From a virus, in IMG/VR virus record IMGVR_UViG_3300005288_000003, positions 1 to 64,000 of that record: a stretch of DNA of 64,000 nt. One strand, given 5' to 3'. This document shows positions 33,783 to 43,219 of the stretch, piece after piece. Below the pieces are notes generated by a model. That model worked only from the letters and a program-made list of their open reading frames with translations. It was not told the origin of the DNA and ran no database searches. Within the stretch, counting starts at the first letter, position 1. Each line of letters starts with the position of its first letter. The position numbers and the translations under genes were made by a program.

Positions 33783-34514
33783 TTATGTGATAAGGTTAGA
33801 AAGAATACCGCCAGAACTCGGGTCGTTTAGATCGCCAGTACCGATACCACCGGGAAAACCCTCAGTAGCAAATACACGATCAGATTGGAACTCAGAGTAG
33901 GAGTATTCAACACCAACAGTTTTAGGAAGAAGGTTCCCAACGCCACCAAGCCCGAACAGAAGTCCTCGCTCGACAGCGGATAGAATTTTACCGATACCAA
34001 TACGGGCACGAGCGCCCGTAAGTTCGGTGATTGTTACTTGCGAAGCTCCGAAGAGGAACTTGTAAGCTTCAATGACATCCTCTGGAGTTGCCATTGTTCT
34101 GTTCTTGATGATCTTGGCCTTGAGCAGCAATCTATATTCATCATCAGATGGTTCACGGCTCAATCCAGTTGGAGCGCCAATAGAGTACCAAGGGGCACCA
34201 ATGGAAGGGTCTGTAAGAGAACCGAAGCTCCCACCTTGTGTTGCACCTTGGAACCCGAAGTATTCAAATAGCTCAGAGTAGACAAGACCGCGTGGGCGCC
34301 CAATGATGATGCCAATGACATCCAACTGAACTCCTACCGCTGTATCCAGAGAGCGAAGAGTCATTACATCTTCCATTACTTCCTGTAGTTCGCTCTTGCC
34401 TTCGATAAGCAGTTTCAGGTACTTGTCCATAACGGGCTTACCACGGAACTCATCGGTGATCCGCGCTCTTGCAACGTCTAGAAATTGTTCAGTTTGAAAT
34501 TCATTAATAGCCAT
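33783..34514 (-). CDS. Baseplate protein, DUF2612 type
   Basis: 243 residues. LDTAVGVQLDVIGIIIGRPR and the EYRLLLKAKIIKN segment match DUF2612 baseplate proteins (P2 gpI-like role) that link fibres to the J-like wedge. It follows the fibre genes and precedes gpJ, the standard order. Confidence 0.82.
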   Translation of the reverse strand: MAINEFQTEQFLDVARARITDEFRGKPVMDKYLKLLIEGKSELQEVMEDVMTLRSLDTAVGVQLDVIGIIIGRPRGLVYSELFEYFGFQGATQGGSFGSLTDPSIGAPWYSIGAPTGLSREPSDDEYRLLLKAKIIKNRTMATPEDVIEAYKFLFGASQVTITELTGARARIGIGKILSAVERGLLFGLGGVGNLLPKTVGVEYSYSEFQSDRVFATEGFPGGIGTGDLNDPSSGGILSNLIT

Positions 34515-34527
34515 CTTGCCTCCTGCG

Positions 34528-35982
34528 TTATGAAATTGTTACGGTGATGTTAGCTGGAAGGAAGGTAGCAACTTCGTCGAAGTCGATAGCGATGTTACTT
34601 GTTCCAGTTGGACTTGGACTTGTGCCGATGTACAGCGAGTTGACCATGTGTCCCGGTACAGCGTTGATCGGAGTGTAAAGACGTGAATAAACTACATCGT
34701 CACTGATGAAGTTACCTGCCTCGCCGAAGTCAATCAAGTTCTGTCTGATCTGTGCAGTAGCATCACCCGCCAAAGTCCCCAAGCTTGTGATGTCTACGGA
34801 GATATAGATTGGAACCTCTGTAGGACGCTTGTACGAAACGTTATGTACAAATCCAATGCTGTCTACAATCTGCACCGTAGTTTCGCCGTAAGAAAGAATA
34901 CCCGTTGGCTTGTTTGTCCAGATGGCTTTACCGATATCAGTTGGAAGTCCACCAAGAACAATCGGCATGAACGCTTTAGGCGGAACACCTTCTGCGCTTG
35001 TGAACTCTGTGTCGTTCTCGTAAACGATAACGTCTGTGACACCTGCAACGTTACGAAGGGCGTCGATCAGGGCTTCAAGGATATTGGTCGATTGAACGAA
35101 CTTGCTGTTACGGAAGCGCTCGCGAAGCTCAGGGTCAGTTTCTTGGAGACGACCTGTAGTCGCAGCTACTGGGTTGACGATACTATCCCAGCCAGAGATA
35201 GGCACGGAGATTGTGTCGATGGACATTGTAGGTTGCGGGAACGGGCCAACCTGATCATCCTGTGCAATCCCAAGCTTAATCACTTTCTCAATGCGAAGGT
35301 TCAGGCTAACAGAGAACGTGGCGATCTGGAATGGATCTGTACGTGATACGAATAGTCTACCATCCTGATAGTAAGTTGTAAAGAGGGAAGAGAACAAAGT
35401 ATCGATTTCTGCCTTCAAAAGTGCCAAAATAGATGATTGTGTCGCTCCAACTCCAGAGTTTACCGTTGCATCGATATAGTTCACACCGTCTGTTGAGTAG
35501 CTGAATGTGTAGTCTGTGTTGTCCAATGTTGAAAGAACTACCAGACCGACGCCAGAAGCATTCTGCGGAGACAGCACTACTGGGTTGAGGATGCTGAACA
35601 CACGCTGTGTAGTGCTGCTGTAAGCCTTCCCAAGCGGGCTTGAGATTATAGCGTTGATATCCCCTTCCAACAGCACTTGGGCACGAGTAGGCTGAGCAAC
35701 AAGGCGGTTGATGCCTGACAAAGCAACGATGTTATCCAGCGATACACCGATGGCTGTGTTTGGGTTGAAGCTGTTGTAGATTTGTTGAAGAGCTTCCCAT
35801 AGAGAAGCTTCCGATGGTGCCATAACGCCGATCATACGACCGAGAGCAGAGTTGTCACTTACGTCAACAACATCCCCAGCAGGTACAAGGTCAGCGAAGA
35901 TATCTGCTGCACGTGTACGGCTGTCGTTAAGTACATCATCAATTGTTTTGATTTCCAAGCCAGTTGCGGACAAACCTGCCAT
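34528..35982 (-). CDS. Baseplate wedge protein, gpJ-like
   Basis: 484 residues. The N-terminal ALGRMIGVMAPSEASLWEALQQIYNSFNP and central ETDPELRERFRNS are hallmarks of the baseplate J family (P2 J / T4 gp6-like). It forms the wedge connecting hub and periphery. Confidence 0.9.
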   Translation of the reverse strand: MAGLSATGLEIKTIDDVLNDSRTRAADIFADLVPAGDVVDVSDNSALGRMIGVMAPSEASLWEALQQIYNSFNPNTAIGVSLDNIVALSGINRLVAQPTRAQVLLEGDINAIISSPLGKAYSSTTQRVFSILNPVVLSPQNASGVGLVVLSTLDNTDYTFSYSTDGVNYIDATVNSGVGATQSSILALLKAEIDTLFSSLFTTYYQDGRLFVSRTDPFQIATFSVSLNLRIEKVIKLGIAQDDQVGPFPQPTMSIDTISVPISGWDSIVNPVAATTGRLQETDPELRERFRNSKFVQSTNILEALIDALRNVAGVTDVIVYENDTEFTSAEGVPPKAFMPIVLGGLPTDIGKAIWTNKPTGILSYGETTVQIVDSIGFVHNVSYKRPTEVPIYISVDITSLGTLAGDATAQIRQNLIDFGEAGNFISDDVVYSRLYTPINAVPGHMVNSLYIGTSPSPTGTSNIAIDFDEVATFLPANITVTIS

Positions 35983-35983
35983 G

Positions 35984-36352
35984 TTAGACTCCTACGTCGA
36001 TGGTAATTGGAAGCGATGCCGTGTTATCTGACACTCGCACTTGGAATGTCATGGAATAGCCACGGTCGCTTGGTGATAGTGAGGATTCAAACGATAGGAT
36101 TTCAATTACGTCGGTATCCGTAGAAATGATCCGTTGGAAGATCAAATCGATTGTTACCTTGCTTCGAATCTTACCGAAGATTTGTTGGAAGTATGGAACC
36201 CCGACTGTTGTGTCAAGGAACCATTCCCCGAGGAACGTGTACATTGTGATCTTTAGGCGCTGTGCCACAACATCAACAAGAAGCTGTGTAACTGGGCACT
36301 TACCGTTCACGAACACAATGTCGTGTGTATCTTTGTTGAGTAGCAAATCCAT
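35984..36352 (-). CDS. Baseplate protein, gp25/gpW-like
   Basis: 122 residues from the ATG at 36352 (AAGGAA upstream). VAQRLKITMYTFLGEWFLDTTVGVPYFQQIFGK is typical of the gp25-like/DUF2634 baseplate family. The frame extends to 36433, but that lies in the spike gene in another frame. Confidence 0.82.
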   Translation of the reverse strand: MDLLLNKDTHDIVFVNGKCPVTQLLVDVVAQRLKITMYTFLGEWFLDTTVGVPYFQQIFGKIRSKVTIDLIFQRIISTDTDVIEILSFESSLSPSDRGYSMTFQVRVSDNTASLPITIDVGV

Positions 36353-36362
36353 CTTGTATTCC

Positions 36363-37124
36363 TTATGCGGTTGGGATGCCAGAAGTACCAGACCCCGGAG
36401 TGACGCCAATGTGTTTGTGCGTTGCGAACACAATACCGTTGAAGGTCGATGTACCAGTCTGTGTATAGTTGCCAGAGTGAGTGATGTTACCCGCCCATGT
36501 CGTTGTGTCTGCGTTGATGTTCAACTGTGGTGTGTTGATTGTGTATGACTCTGTTGCGTTGATAACACCAGTCTTACAGTTGACAGTAACAGCCTGTTCG
36601 GTGTTGATGATCAGTTGTCCATCTTGTTTCAACTGGATCATCACTTCTGTTCCAGAAGCAAGGTTGTGAGCAATTACCAAGTCTGTCTTTGGGTTGTGTG
36701 GATACTTGCGGATCGATGGTCTGTTTGGACTACGGGAGAACGAGAACAGGCCGGGAATAGCTACAGCATCTTGGTCAGAGAACTTTCGGTAATCGTTTGG
36801 TGTTGTTGGTTGTCCGTTGCCAATCTTGAAGTTATCCATTGAGCGTTGGGAGAAGACACACATTACTGTATCACCAACATTAACTGGAAAGCTTACAAGG
36901 CTTGTGGACGAACCGGGAAGAAGAACAGGTACACCAAGAATCTGTGTGTGTTCATCAGATGTACCGTCTTTGTATAGGGTGTTGATGCTTGGTTGGACAT
37001 CAACCCGTTGGTTTTCAAATGTACCGCTTACATTCGTGACCACGCATGGCAGAGCTGTGTAAATCTCTGCCATGTTAATCTGGAACTGAGTCTGAATGAA
37101 GTCGGTCAATAGAGCTTCCATCAT
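36363..37124 (-). CDS. Baseplate spike (gp138/gpV-like)
   Basis: 253 residues. An OB-fold-like N-terminus (LPCVVTNV...QRVDVQPSIN) is followed by a beta-helical repeat part and a C-terminal THKHIGVTPGSG tip of the type seen in membrane-piercing spikes. It sits on the hub protein encoded upstream. Confidence 0.85.
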   Translation of the reverse strand: MMEALLTDFIQTQFQINMAEIYTALPCVVTNVSGTFENQRVDVQPSINTLYKDGTSDEHTQILGVPVLLPGSSTSLVSFPVNVGDTVMCVFSQRSMDNFKIGNGQPTTPNDYRKFSDQDAVAIPGLFSFSRSPNRPSIRKYPHNPKTDLVIAHNLASGTEVMIQLKQDGQLIINTEQAVTVNCKTGVINATESYTINTPQLNINADTTTWAGNITHSGNYTQTGTSTFNGIVFATHKHIGVTPGSGTSGIPTA

Positions 37125-37140
37125 AGTAGGAATTCCTTCT

Positions 37141-38061
37141 TCATAGGAGGTCTTGTGCCTCTACTTCGGATGTGAAACATTCAACATACCAATCGTTCCC
37201 ACGGAAGTCTCCAGAGAAACGAGTAGAGTTGATACGGTAGACGCCAGTGATAAAGTCAGATTCGATCTTCACGATTCGTCCGGGGATGCACTCTGTGTTC
37301 AACAGAGCTTTGAATTGCACACCTTTACGGCGCTTCTTATCCTTCTTCATCTTTCTACCTTGTTCAGTTGTATGGAACGGAGCATCGATCAAGCCAGTCT
37401 GTTCGCTGATGACAGGAGCAAGGACAGTATCTTTTGTGTAGAGTCCGTTTTCATCTGAGACGCTGAGTACGCCACCAGAGACAGTGAACTCCATATTCTG
37501 TGCTTCACAGAGCTTCCGCAGCATCTGTGCAGGCGTTCCGTTGAGAGTCCAGCCAAACACGATAGGGTTGTTCAAGTTCGTGCCTGTGTAAGCTCCACGA
37601 GCGACGTTAGGCATCTGCTTACGAATCTCTTCGATCACTTGTTCAACTGTCTCACCGGGAGATACCAGACCCTTCAACTTCTCATGGTTGAGGTCGCTGT
37701 AACCTTCACCCATCCGCACCTGAGTTACAAACTCAGTGCCATGCTTTACTGTCTTCACTTCTACTACATTTCCTTGTGCAACTACCCTTGCACCTTCATC
37801 CTCATACCCGACAGAGAAAGTGCATTCGAGGTAATCGCCTTGCAGAAGCTGGATATGATCACGAGACAGATTGTAGATTTCGATTGTGGCTGAATTACCG
37901 TTGGTGCGTTTTGAGTCGGATGTTTTGGAAATGTCGAAGGTGATTTGAAGTCCTGTGTTAACGGCACCATCCGCATCAGGGATTCCACCAGTGATTCGAA
38001 TACCATTACCAGTTTTATAGTCACCAACAATCAGGTCATACACTCTGTTTCGTTGTGTCAT
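37141..38061 (-). CDS. Baseplate hub protein (gp27/gpD-like)
   Basis: 306 residues. The TNGNSATIEIYNLSRDHIQLLQ start and the domain with TPAQMLRKLCEAQNMEF fit the hub protein family that joins the tail tube to the spike. Confidence rests on motif and position between the plug-type protein and the spike. Confidence 0.8.
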   Translation of the reverse strand: MTQRNRVYDLIVGDYKTGNGIRITGGIPDADGAVNTGLQITFDISKTSDSKRTNGNSATIEIYNLSRDHIQLLQGDYLECTFSVGYEDEGARVVAQGNVVEVKTVKHGTEFVTQVRMGEGYSDLNHEKLKGLVSPGETVEQVIEEIRKQMPNVARGAYTGTNLNNPIVFGWTLNGTPAQMLRKLCEAQNMEFTVSGGVLSVSDENGLYTKDTVLAPVISEQTGLIDAPFHTTEQGRKMKKDKKRRKGVQFKALLNTECIPGRIVKIESDFITGVYRINSTRFSGDFRGNDWYVECFTSEVEAQDLL

Positions 38062-38062
38062 T

Positions 38063-38407
38063 TTATACCTCCGTTAGATAGACGTAGTAGAGTTTGAAGA
38101 ACTCCGGTACGACACTGGAGTCCTGTGTGATTTGTACATCGATAGCTGCGTTAACTGGCATCAACAGGAAGTAACCAGTAAGGCCACTCTCTTCGAGGCT
38201 ATAATCGACCAGCATAGGATACTGAGCAACTAGAGCAACACCAAGAACAAGCGGAGTCTGATCCTCTCTTCGGATATCCATGTGCCACTGTCCAGCTCTT
38301 CCATTCCAATAGAATGTGAACTGCCATGAAACACCTTCAAGAGAGATACCGTAGCGGTACTTATCTTCATCGTACAACGGCATTTCAACGTATACGGTAC
38401 TTGTCAT
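38063..38407 (-). CDS. Baseplate plug-like protein (Pam3 gp18 type)
   Basis: 114 residues. GVSWQFTFYWNGRAGQWHMDIRRED...LVLGVALVAQYPML follows the small plug domain first described structurally in cyanophage Pam3. It would close the tube lumen. It overlaps the Dit-like gene by ATGA. Confidence 0.72.
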   Translation of the reverse strand: MTSTVYVEMPLYDEDKYRYGISLEGVSWQFTFYWNGRAGQWHMDIRREDQTPLVLGVALVAQYPMLVDYSLEESGLTGYFLLMPVNAAIDVQITQDSSVVPEFFKLYYVYLTEV

Positions 38408-39150
38408 GGTGTTCTCCCGTCGTCAAAAATCTTAGCAGCACTAGATTTCTTGGCGTTTTTAGTTGGACCGTTCGCAGCGTCGTCACCAGACTTAGTTGAA
38501 GTCTTTGTTGTCGCTCCAGTCTTACGTCCCTTGTTTGGTGTTGTCTTGATCTTGATGACTACGTTCTCGACATTCGTGTAGACAGCTTGCTCCATTGTCA
38601 TGTTGGGGAACAAACCTTCACCTGTGTCAGTGTCCTCTGCAAAAGAGAGCGATGTAAACGAGACATTAGCCCAAGAGCGAGATACAAGGTTGGTATTGTA
38701 CTCTACCAAAGTGAACGACTCTTTCTTCTCGAACATGTCGATGAGGTCGAATCGAACAGCATGTGCCGTCTTCACTTTTGTCTGCGGAGTTACTGTGACA
38801 GTTGGGATTGTGTTTGCTGTAAACTGCGATACAATCTCAGGAAGAAAACTTCGCCACTTAGCGCCTTCGTTGGTAATCTTAACTGGAATCGTTGTTTGTG
38901 TGTTGTTTGTAAACTGCTTATCTGTAACACTTACCCAACCTTCATCGGATGGTCTGTTCAAATTGAAGTCAGCATCAGACAATACAGCTTTCAGTGTAAA
39001 CTTCTTGTTATCCGTAATCGTGTGGTCAGAAATAAATGCACCCCTTGCCAATGGATGCTTTGTGATTGTGGCGTTGTACTGTTCCTCGACGTTTGTAATA
39101 GCGTCGAAGTAGAGCACATCGCCGTTGTCACGGCGAATAGCGTAAGTCAT
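38404..39150 (-). CDS. Dit-like baseplate/tail protein
   Basis: 248 residues. The N-terminal ITKHPLARGAFISDHTI pattern is that of Dit-like tail proteins in contractile phages. The C-terminal 50 residues are a low-complexity Thr/Lys/Ser tail. It lies directly after the tape measure. Confidence 0.75.
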   Translation of the reverse strand: MTYAIRRDNGDVLYFDAITNVEEQYNATITKHPLARGAFISDHTITDNKKFTLKAVLSDADFNLNRPSDEGWVSVTDKQFTNNTQTTIPVKITNEGAKWRSFLPEIVSQFTANTIPTVTVTPQTKVKTAHAVRFDLIDMFEKKESFTLVEYNTNLVSRSWANVSFTSLSFAEDTDTGEGLFPNMTMEQAVYTNVENVVIKIKTTPNKGRKTGATTKTSTKSGDDAANGPTKNAKKSSAAKIFDDGRTP

Positions 39151-41504
39151 TATTTGGTTTCCTTGGTGTTGATCATCGCGTCACGAAGAACGTTAGCCAT
39201 AGCCTCTTTAACCATTCCGGGCATCAGTGCCATGTTACTGGTCAGCTCTTGTGCGTTAGCACCCCCGATGGTTACAGGCATTGTCACTTCGATTGGAGGA
39301 ATACGCATAGCATCTTGCACAATGAATGCTTGTTTCAGTTCTTCCAGTTTCGCCACCAGCTCTTCCGGGTTGAACGAGTTAGTTGGAACATCTGTCTGCC
39401 CCGGCAATGAAGCTGCTGATTCTGCTGTGTACTTCTCTTGCAGTTGAGCGTCTACCCACTCTGGCCCCATTACAGTAGCTAGCATGTTACGGGCGTTGGC
39501 CTCGACTGTTGTACCAGAAGAGTTTGTTTGCTGAGCGTATTGTCCGGCCTTCACAAATCGAGTAACAGCAGCGTTGAAAGTTTCCATCAAGGCCGTCAAT
39601 TCACGCATTGTGTTGACCAGCATTTCAGGGAAGCTCAATCCCTGCAAGCCGCCAGCAAGTTCTATCGCCATGTCCAGTGCAGCTTTCAGGTTGTCTCCGA
39701 AAGTCTTAGCAGCAGTTGCCATATTGTCCATAGCAGTCTGTGCTTCTGGCGACTGAGAAAGCCAACGGCCAAACAGGGAATCACCTCCCTCTGAATAAGT
39801 GATCAAGTCGTCCAGTGCAAGAGCGATCAATCCGATAGCAGCAGCGACACCACCAAATGGCATCATTACAACTCCGGCTGTTACGCCTAGAGCTGCAAGT
39901 TGCCCACCAGTCATTCCAAACAAGGCAGCGATACGTGGAAGTTGTCCAAGCAAAGTACCACCAACGTTGATAACTGCGTTGATAGGTTCGATCAGCAAGT
40001 TGAATGCTTCCCCTAGTGCTTTCACACCCGGCTCTGCGTCCCGCATACCATCTGCCATTGCTCTAAAGAACTTACCCATACCCTTGTCGAAGCCAGCGTC
40101 GGAGAAGACCGCTACAGTGTCAGAGAAGGCGTTGTTCATACGGGCTTGTTCAGCAGCCGTAGATTTCATAGCCTTTTCAAGAGCACCACCCTGACGGGCA
40201 CGAGCAGCAAGAATAGCAGCAAACTTCTCTAGAACGGCGCCAGACTTAACGTCACCATTCTTCATTGCATCCATCAACTTACCAACAGCCTTATCATCTG
40301 TACCGAATCCAGCAGCCTCGGCCATCGCTGACTCTGCCCCCGGCATACGTTCCGAAAGTTGTCCTTTCAGTTCTTCGGACATTACTTGGCCTTTGTTCAT
40401 CATCTGTTCAATGGCTTTCATCGAACCTTTCATGGACTCTGTATCAAGACCCATTACACGTCCGTATTCAGAAACACCTTGGAATACAGATTGAACACCT
40501 TCCGTTGACATGCCAGATGTTTTACCAGAAGCAAGCATCTTGTTATACGATGGAGCGGTTTGACGGTAGTCCATACCAATCTTATTGGACAGGTCTTTCA
40601 CCCACTTGCTTTGTTCCTGACCAGCTTCCTCGCTGCCCATTACGGCAGTCATGGCGTTCTTCTGGCCTTGCATTTGTTGGTTGATCTGGTTGAGCTGACT
40701 GAATGCGAATGCAGCACCAAGGCCGGGAATCGCTCCACGCATGAAGCCCATACCTGCACCAGCGATACCACCGCCTAGAGCGCCTTCACGTGCGACTCTA
40801 CGGGCAGCTCCAGCCTTACCACCGCCACTGCCCCCACCATTAACTACTTTCGTGCGAACAGTGAACTCGTGGTTGCTGATAGCTGCTCTGATTTGGGCAC
40901 GTAGTGCTTGTTGGTCAACAGCCAGTTTCAGTTTCGGGTCTTTCAAGTCGATTGTCATTGCACCGACCTTGCCCTTCGCTGCCATCAAACTTCTACGGAC
41001 GTTGGCAATGAAACGAGCTTGGCTAATGTCAGCATCGATCTTGAGTTTGTATTTAGATTCAGTACCTTTCTTCCAGCTACGAAGTGTAGCGTCTGCCACC
41101 TTTGTATCGATCTGTAGAGGAATCTTAACTTGCATCTGGCTAAGTAGGGTACGGATGAAACGCTTCTGTCCTACAAGGTCTGCCACATCAACTTTGATGT
41201 TGGACAAACGGATCGGAGTCTTGTCGAGGCGATCACAGATTTTCTTGCTGGCCGCCATCAGAGCTTCTTCGCTTACAGCGAAGTTTCTGAAAGTGATCTT
41301 AGCATTGGTAGCCTTTTCCAGTTGGGCACGTAGCGTTCTTGAGTCGAGGCTGACCTTGATGTTGAATTTCTTATTTGCTGCAACTCCGAATTGTTGGAGC
41401 ATGGTTGTTACACCAGCCAATCTCTTTTCGAATGCAGCAAGAGGACGGGCGTCTACGTTAAACTTCAACGTACCCGTTAGTCTTGCGATTTCTTCTTGGA
41501 TCAT
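39150..41504 (-). CDS. Tape measure protein
   Basis: 784 residues, the second largest structural ORF. The N-terminal 250 residues are helical. A conserved tape-measure core (QMQGQKNAMTAVMGS...YNKMLASGKTSGMS...MMNKGQVMSEELKGQL) follows, then a hydrophobic stretch (ALGVTAGVVMMPFGGVAAAIGLIALAL) that may enter the host membrane. It sets tail length. The length is shorter than in long-tailed siphoviruses, consistent with a moderate contractile tail. Confidence 0.92.
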   Translation of the reverse strand: MIQEEIARLTGTLKFNVDARPLAAFEKRLAGVTTMLQQFGVAANKKFNIKVSLDSRTLRAQLEKATNAKITFRNFAVSEEALMAASKKICDRLDKTPIRLSNIKVDVADLVGQKRFIRTLLSQMQVKIPLQIDTKVADATLRSWKKGTESKYKLKIDADISQARFIANVRRSLMAAKGKVGAMTIDLKDPKLKLAVDQQALRAQIRAAISNHEFTVRTKVVNGGGSGGGKAGAARRVAREGALGGGIAGAGMGFMRGAIPGLGAAFAFSQLNQINQQMQGQKNAMTAVMGSEEAGQEQSKWVKDLSNKIGMDYRQTAPSYNKMLASGKTSGMSTEGVQSVFQGVSEYGRVMGLDTESMKGSMKAIEQMMNKGQVMSEELKGQLSERMPGAESAMAEAAGFGTDDKAVGKLMDAMKNGDVKSGAVLEKFAAILAARARQGGALEKAMKSTAAEQARMNNAFSDTVAVFSDAGFDKGMGKFFRAMADGMRDAEPGVKALGEAFNLLIEPINAVINVGGTLLGQLPRIAALFGMTGGQLAALGVTAGVVMMPFGGVAAAIGLIALALDDLITYSEGGDSLFGRWLSQSPEAQTAMDNMATAAKTFGDNLKAALDMAIELAGGLQGLSFPEMLVNTMRELTALMETFNAAVTRFVKAGQYAQQTNSSGTTVEANARNMLATVMGPEWVDAQLQEKYTAESAASLPGQTDVPTNSFNPEELVAKLEELKQAFIVQDAMRIPPIEVTMPVTIGGANAQELTSNMALMPGMVKEAMANVLRDAMINTKETK

Positions 41505-41519
41505 AACAGCCTCGCTGAA

Positions 41520-42115
41520 TTATCTCTGTGCCGCTTGAGCCTGTTCTGCTTTGATGCGAGCTAGTTCATCAAACTCCATCTTCACTTCAAGGATTTCAAG
41601 CATGTTGTGTAGGTCTTCCACGTTGCAAACTGTGTCAAGCTCCACGTAAGTTGCCATCGGTCTTTCGGCAGTCAGGACAAGATAGATTTCCCAGTCTTGT
41701 CCGAACTTCTCTTGTAGCCGAGCTACACGGGGATGAACAGTCTGTGGCTCCCCGCTATTTACACGGCGGAACCGAGTAGAGTAAAAACCGAGCCGAAGTT
41801 GAATTCGACTACCTCCTTCACCAACAGGAATAGTTTGTCGTACTCACCAGCAAACTCCATGTCGAAGTTGATGCCAACACTGCCCTTCGAGCATGTGCTA
41901 ACCAGTTCAACGATCAGTTGTTCAACGTTCTGGTCGAGATTATCGAACAGGATATTCAGAGCTGCACCAAGATCACCACCACCTTGCAATGTTGCAAAGG
42001 AAGGGCCGATCAGTTTGGTAAGTTGTTTCAGTACGCGAGTACCACGCATTGCAGGGAAGTGTGTGAGTAGGTATTCTGTGCCAAGGATGGTCACGTGTTT
42101 TTGGCCGATTGCCAT
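41520..42115 (-). CDS. Tail assembly chaperone, with -1 frameshift extension
   Basis: The 118-residue product from 42115 to 41759 (MAIGQKHVTILGTEYLL...) is the first chaperone, comparable to lambda gpG. A second ORF without its own good start continues to the TAA at 41520 in the -1 frame. On the minus strand the overlap holds G-GTT-TTT-ACT (41789-41780), where a slip on TTT gives TTT-TAC. The fusion would continue YSTRFRRVNSGEPQ...AQAAQR, as in lambda gpG-T. It lies between tail tube and tape measure, the classic position. Confidence 0.8.
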
Positions 42116-42129
42116 ATTATGTTCTCCTG

Positions 42130-42660
42130 TTATAAATTAAGGAAGTCAGTAGCTGAATCGACAAGCTCAGCGCCTTTGCCAGAGATATAGTCGATAGCAC
42201 CAGATGCAGTGTCGAGTAAGTCGAATCCTTGTCGTGCGTTACCGCCAATACCACCTGCGAGGAAGTCTAGGCATTCGATTTCCCACTTGTATGTCGCCAT
42301 GTCACCACACAATCCGATGTCTGGATAGGCGCCAAGGAAGCATTCCGTGGATTGGTAATACGTTGATCCACTTTTGTCGCTCACAGCGAACTCAAGGCGT
42401 GCAGATTGTGTGCGACGGTCTTGGACAAGGATCGAGGTAAAGATGTCGTTCGTGATGGAGGTTTGCAATGTTTCGACAGTAACAGTTGCATACAGGTCGC
42501 GGTTATACACACGGGTGTGTTTCCCACGGATTCCACGGACCACTCTGAAAGGGCGGGCGCCCTTCCATTGAAGATTTACAGACACAATGCCTGTGAGAAT
42601 GTAACCGCAAAGGATGAGTTTAACATCCGCTGGGCTATATGTCAAGATATCAGAAGCCAT
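42130..42660 (-). CDS. DUF3277-like tail tube paralogue C
   Basis: 176 residues. It opens with LTYSPADVKLILCG and shares the pattern RVYNRDLYATVTVETLQTSITNDIF with the two genes to its right. These are paralogues of the DUF3277 (KPP10 ORF10-type) structural family, whose member next to the sheath is presumably the tail tube. This copy is the most divergent and may be a tube initiator or completion protein. Confidence 0.75.
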   Translation of the reverse strand: MASDILTYSPADVKLILCGYILTGIVSVNLQWKGARPFRVVRGIRGKHTRVYNRDLYATVTVETLQTSITNDIFTSILVQDRRTQSARLEFAVSDKSGSTYYQSTECFLGAYPDIGLCGDMATYKWEIECLDFLAGGIGGNARQGFDLLDTASGAIDYISGKGAELVDSATDFLNL

Positions 42661-43164
42661 TTAAAATACCCCGAACTGTTTAAGGATTGGAAGGGTGCTG
42701 CTGGCAACCAACAGGGAATCTTCGATAGCGCTGGTGTCTTCGTTACCGCCGATGGTGAACACCACATCTGAGCAGCCGAATACCCATTTACGTTCTGACA
42801 TTTCAGTTCCAAAGTCTACGTCTGGAATCGATTCTACCCACGCCGAAGCTGCTAGGAAGTTTGTCTGTCCACGTCCATCTTTGATGAACAATGGGAATTT
42901 ACCCATGTGGGTAGTTGAGTCAATGTTGTAAAGCATGGACAGGATGTTGTTGCTGGATGATGATTGCATCAGCGTCAGTTCAACTCTGTATCCTGTGTCG
43001 TCGAAGTACATGCGGGCAATCTCACCGTCCATAGCTCTTACCTTATAGAACGGTTTGCAGTCTTTTATAATTCGAATGAATGTGCCGTCAATGTATCCTG
43101 TAACGGAGTGCATCCCCGCGAGGGTAACTGTTACGTCGGAAGGCGAGTATGTCGATAGTGCCAT
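42661..43164 (-). CDS. DUF3277-like tail tube paralogue B
   Basis: 167 residues, same architecture: STYSPSDVTVTLAG at the start, ELTLMQSSSSNNILSMLYN in the middle, RKWVFGCSDVVFTIGG near the end. It is separated from paralogue A by a strong terminator, suggesting a lower copy number. Confidence 0.78.
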   Translation of the reverse strand: MALSTYSPSDVTVTLAGMHSVTGYIDGTFIRIIKDCKPFYKVRAMDGEIARMYFDDTGYRVELTLMQSSSSNNILSMLYNIDSTTHMGKFPLFIKDGRGQTNFLAASAWVESIPDVDFGTEMSERKWVFGCSDVVFTIGGNEDTSAIEDSLLVASSTLPILKQFGVF

Positions 43165-43184
43165 TTTATTTTCTCCAATAAAAA

Positions 43185-43212
43185 GGGGCCGCCATCGTTA
43201 GATGGAAGCCCC
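43185..43212 (-). terminator. Strong terminator behind the tail tube gene
   Basis: Leftward stem GGGGCTTCCATC-TAAC-GATGGCGGCCCC followed by TTTTT. It probably limits read-through from the highly expressed tube and sheath into the lower-copy tail genes. Confidence 0.9.
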
Positions 43213-43219
43213 AGCGATG

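Noticed and set aside
40741-41538. 265-codon rightward ORF opposite the tape measure
   Set aside because: Antisense shadow with a Ser/Ala-rich odd composition and no ribosome site.
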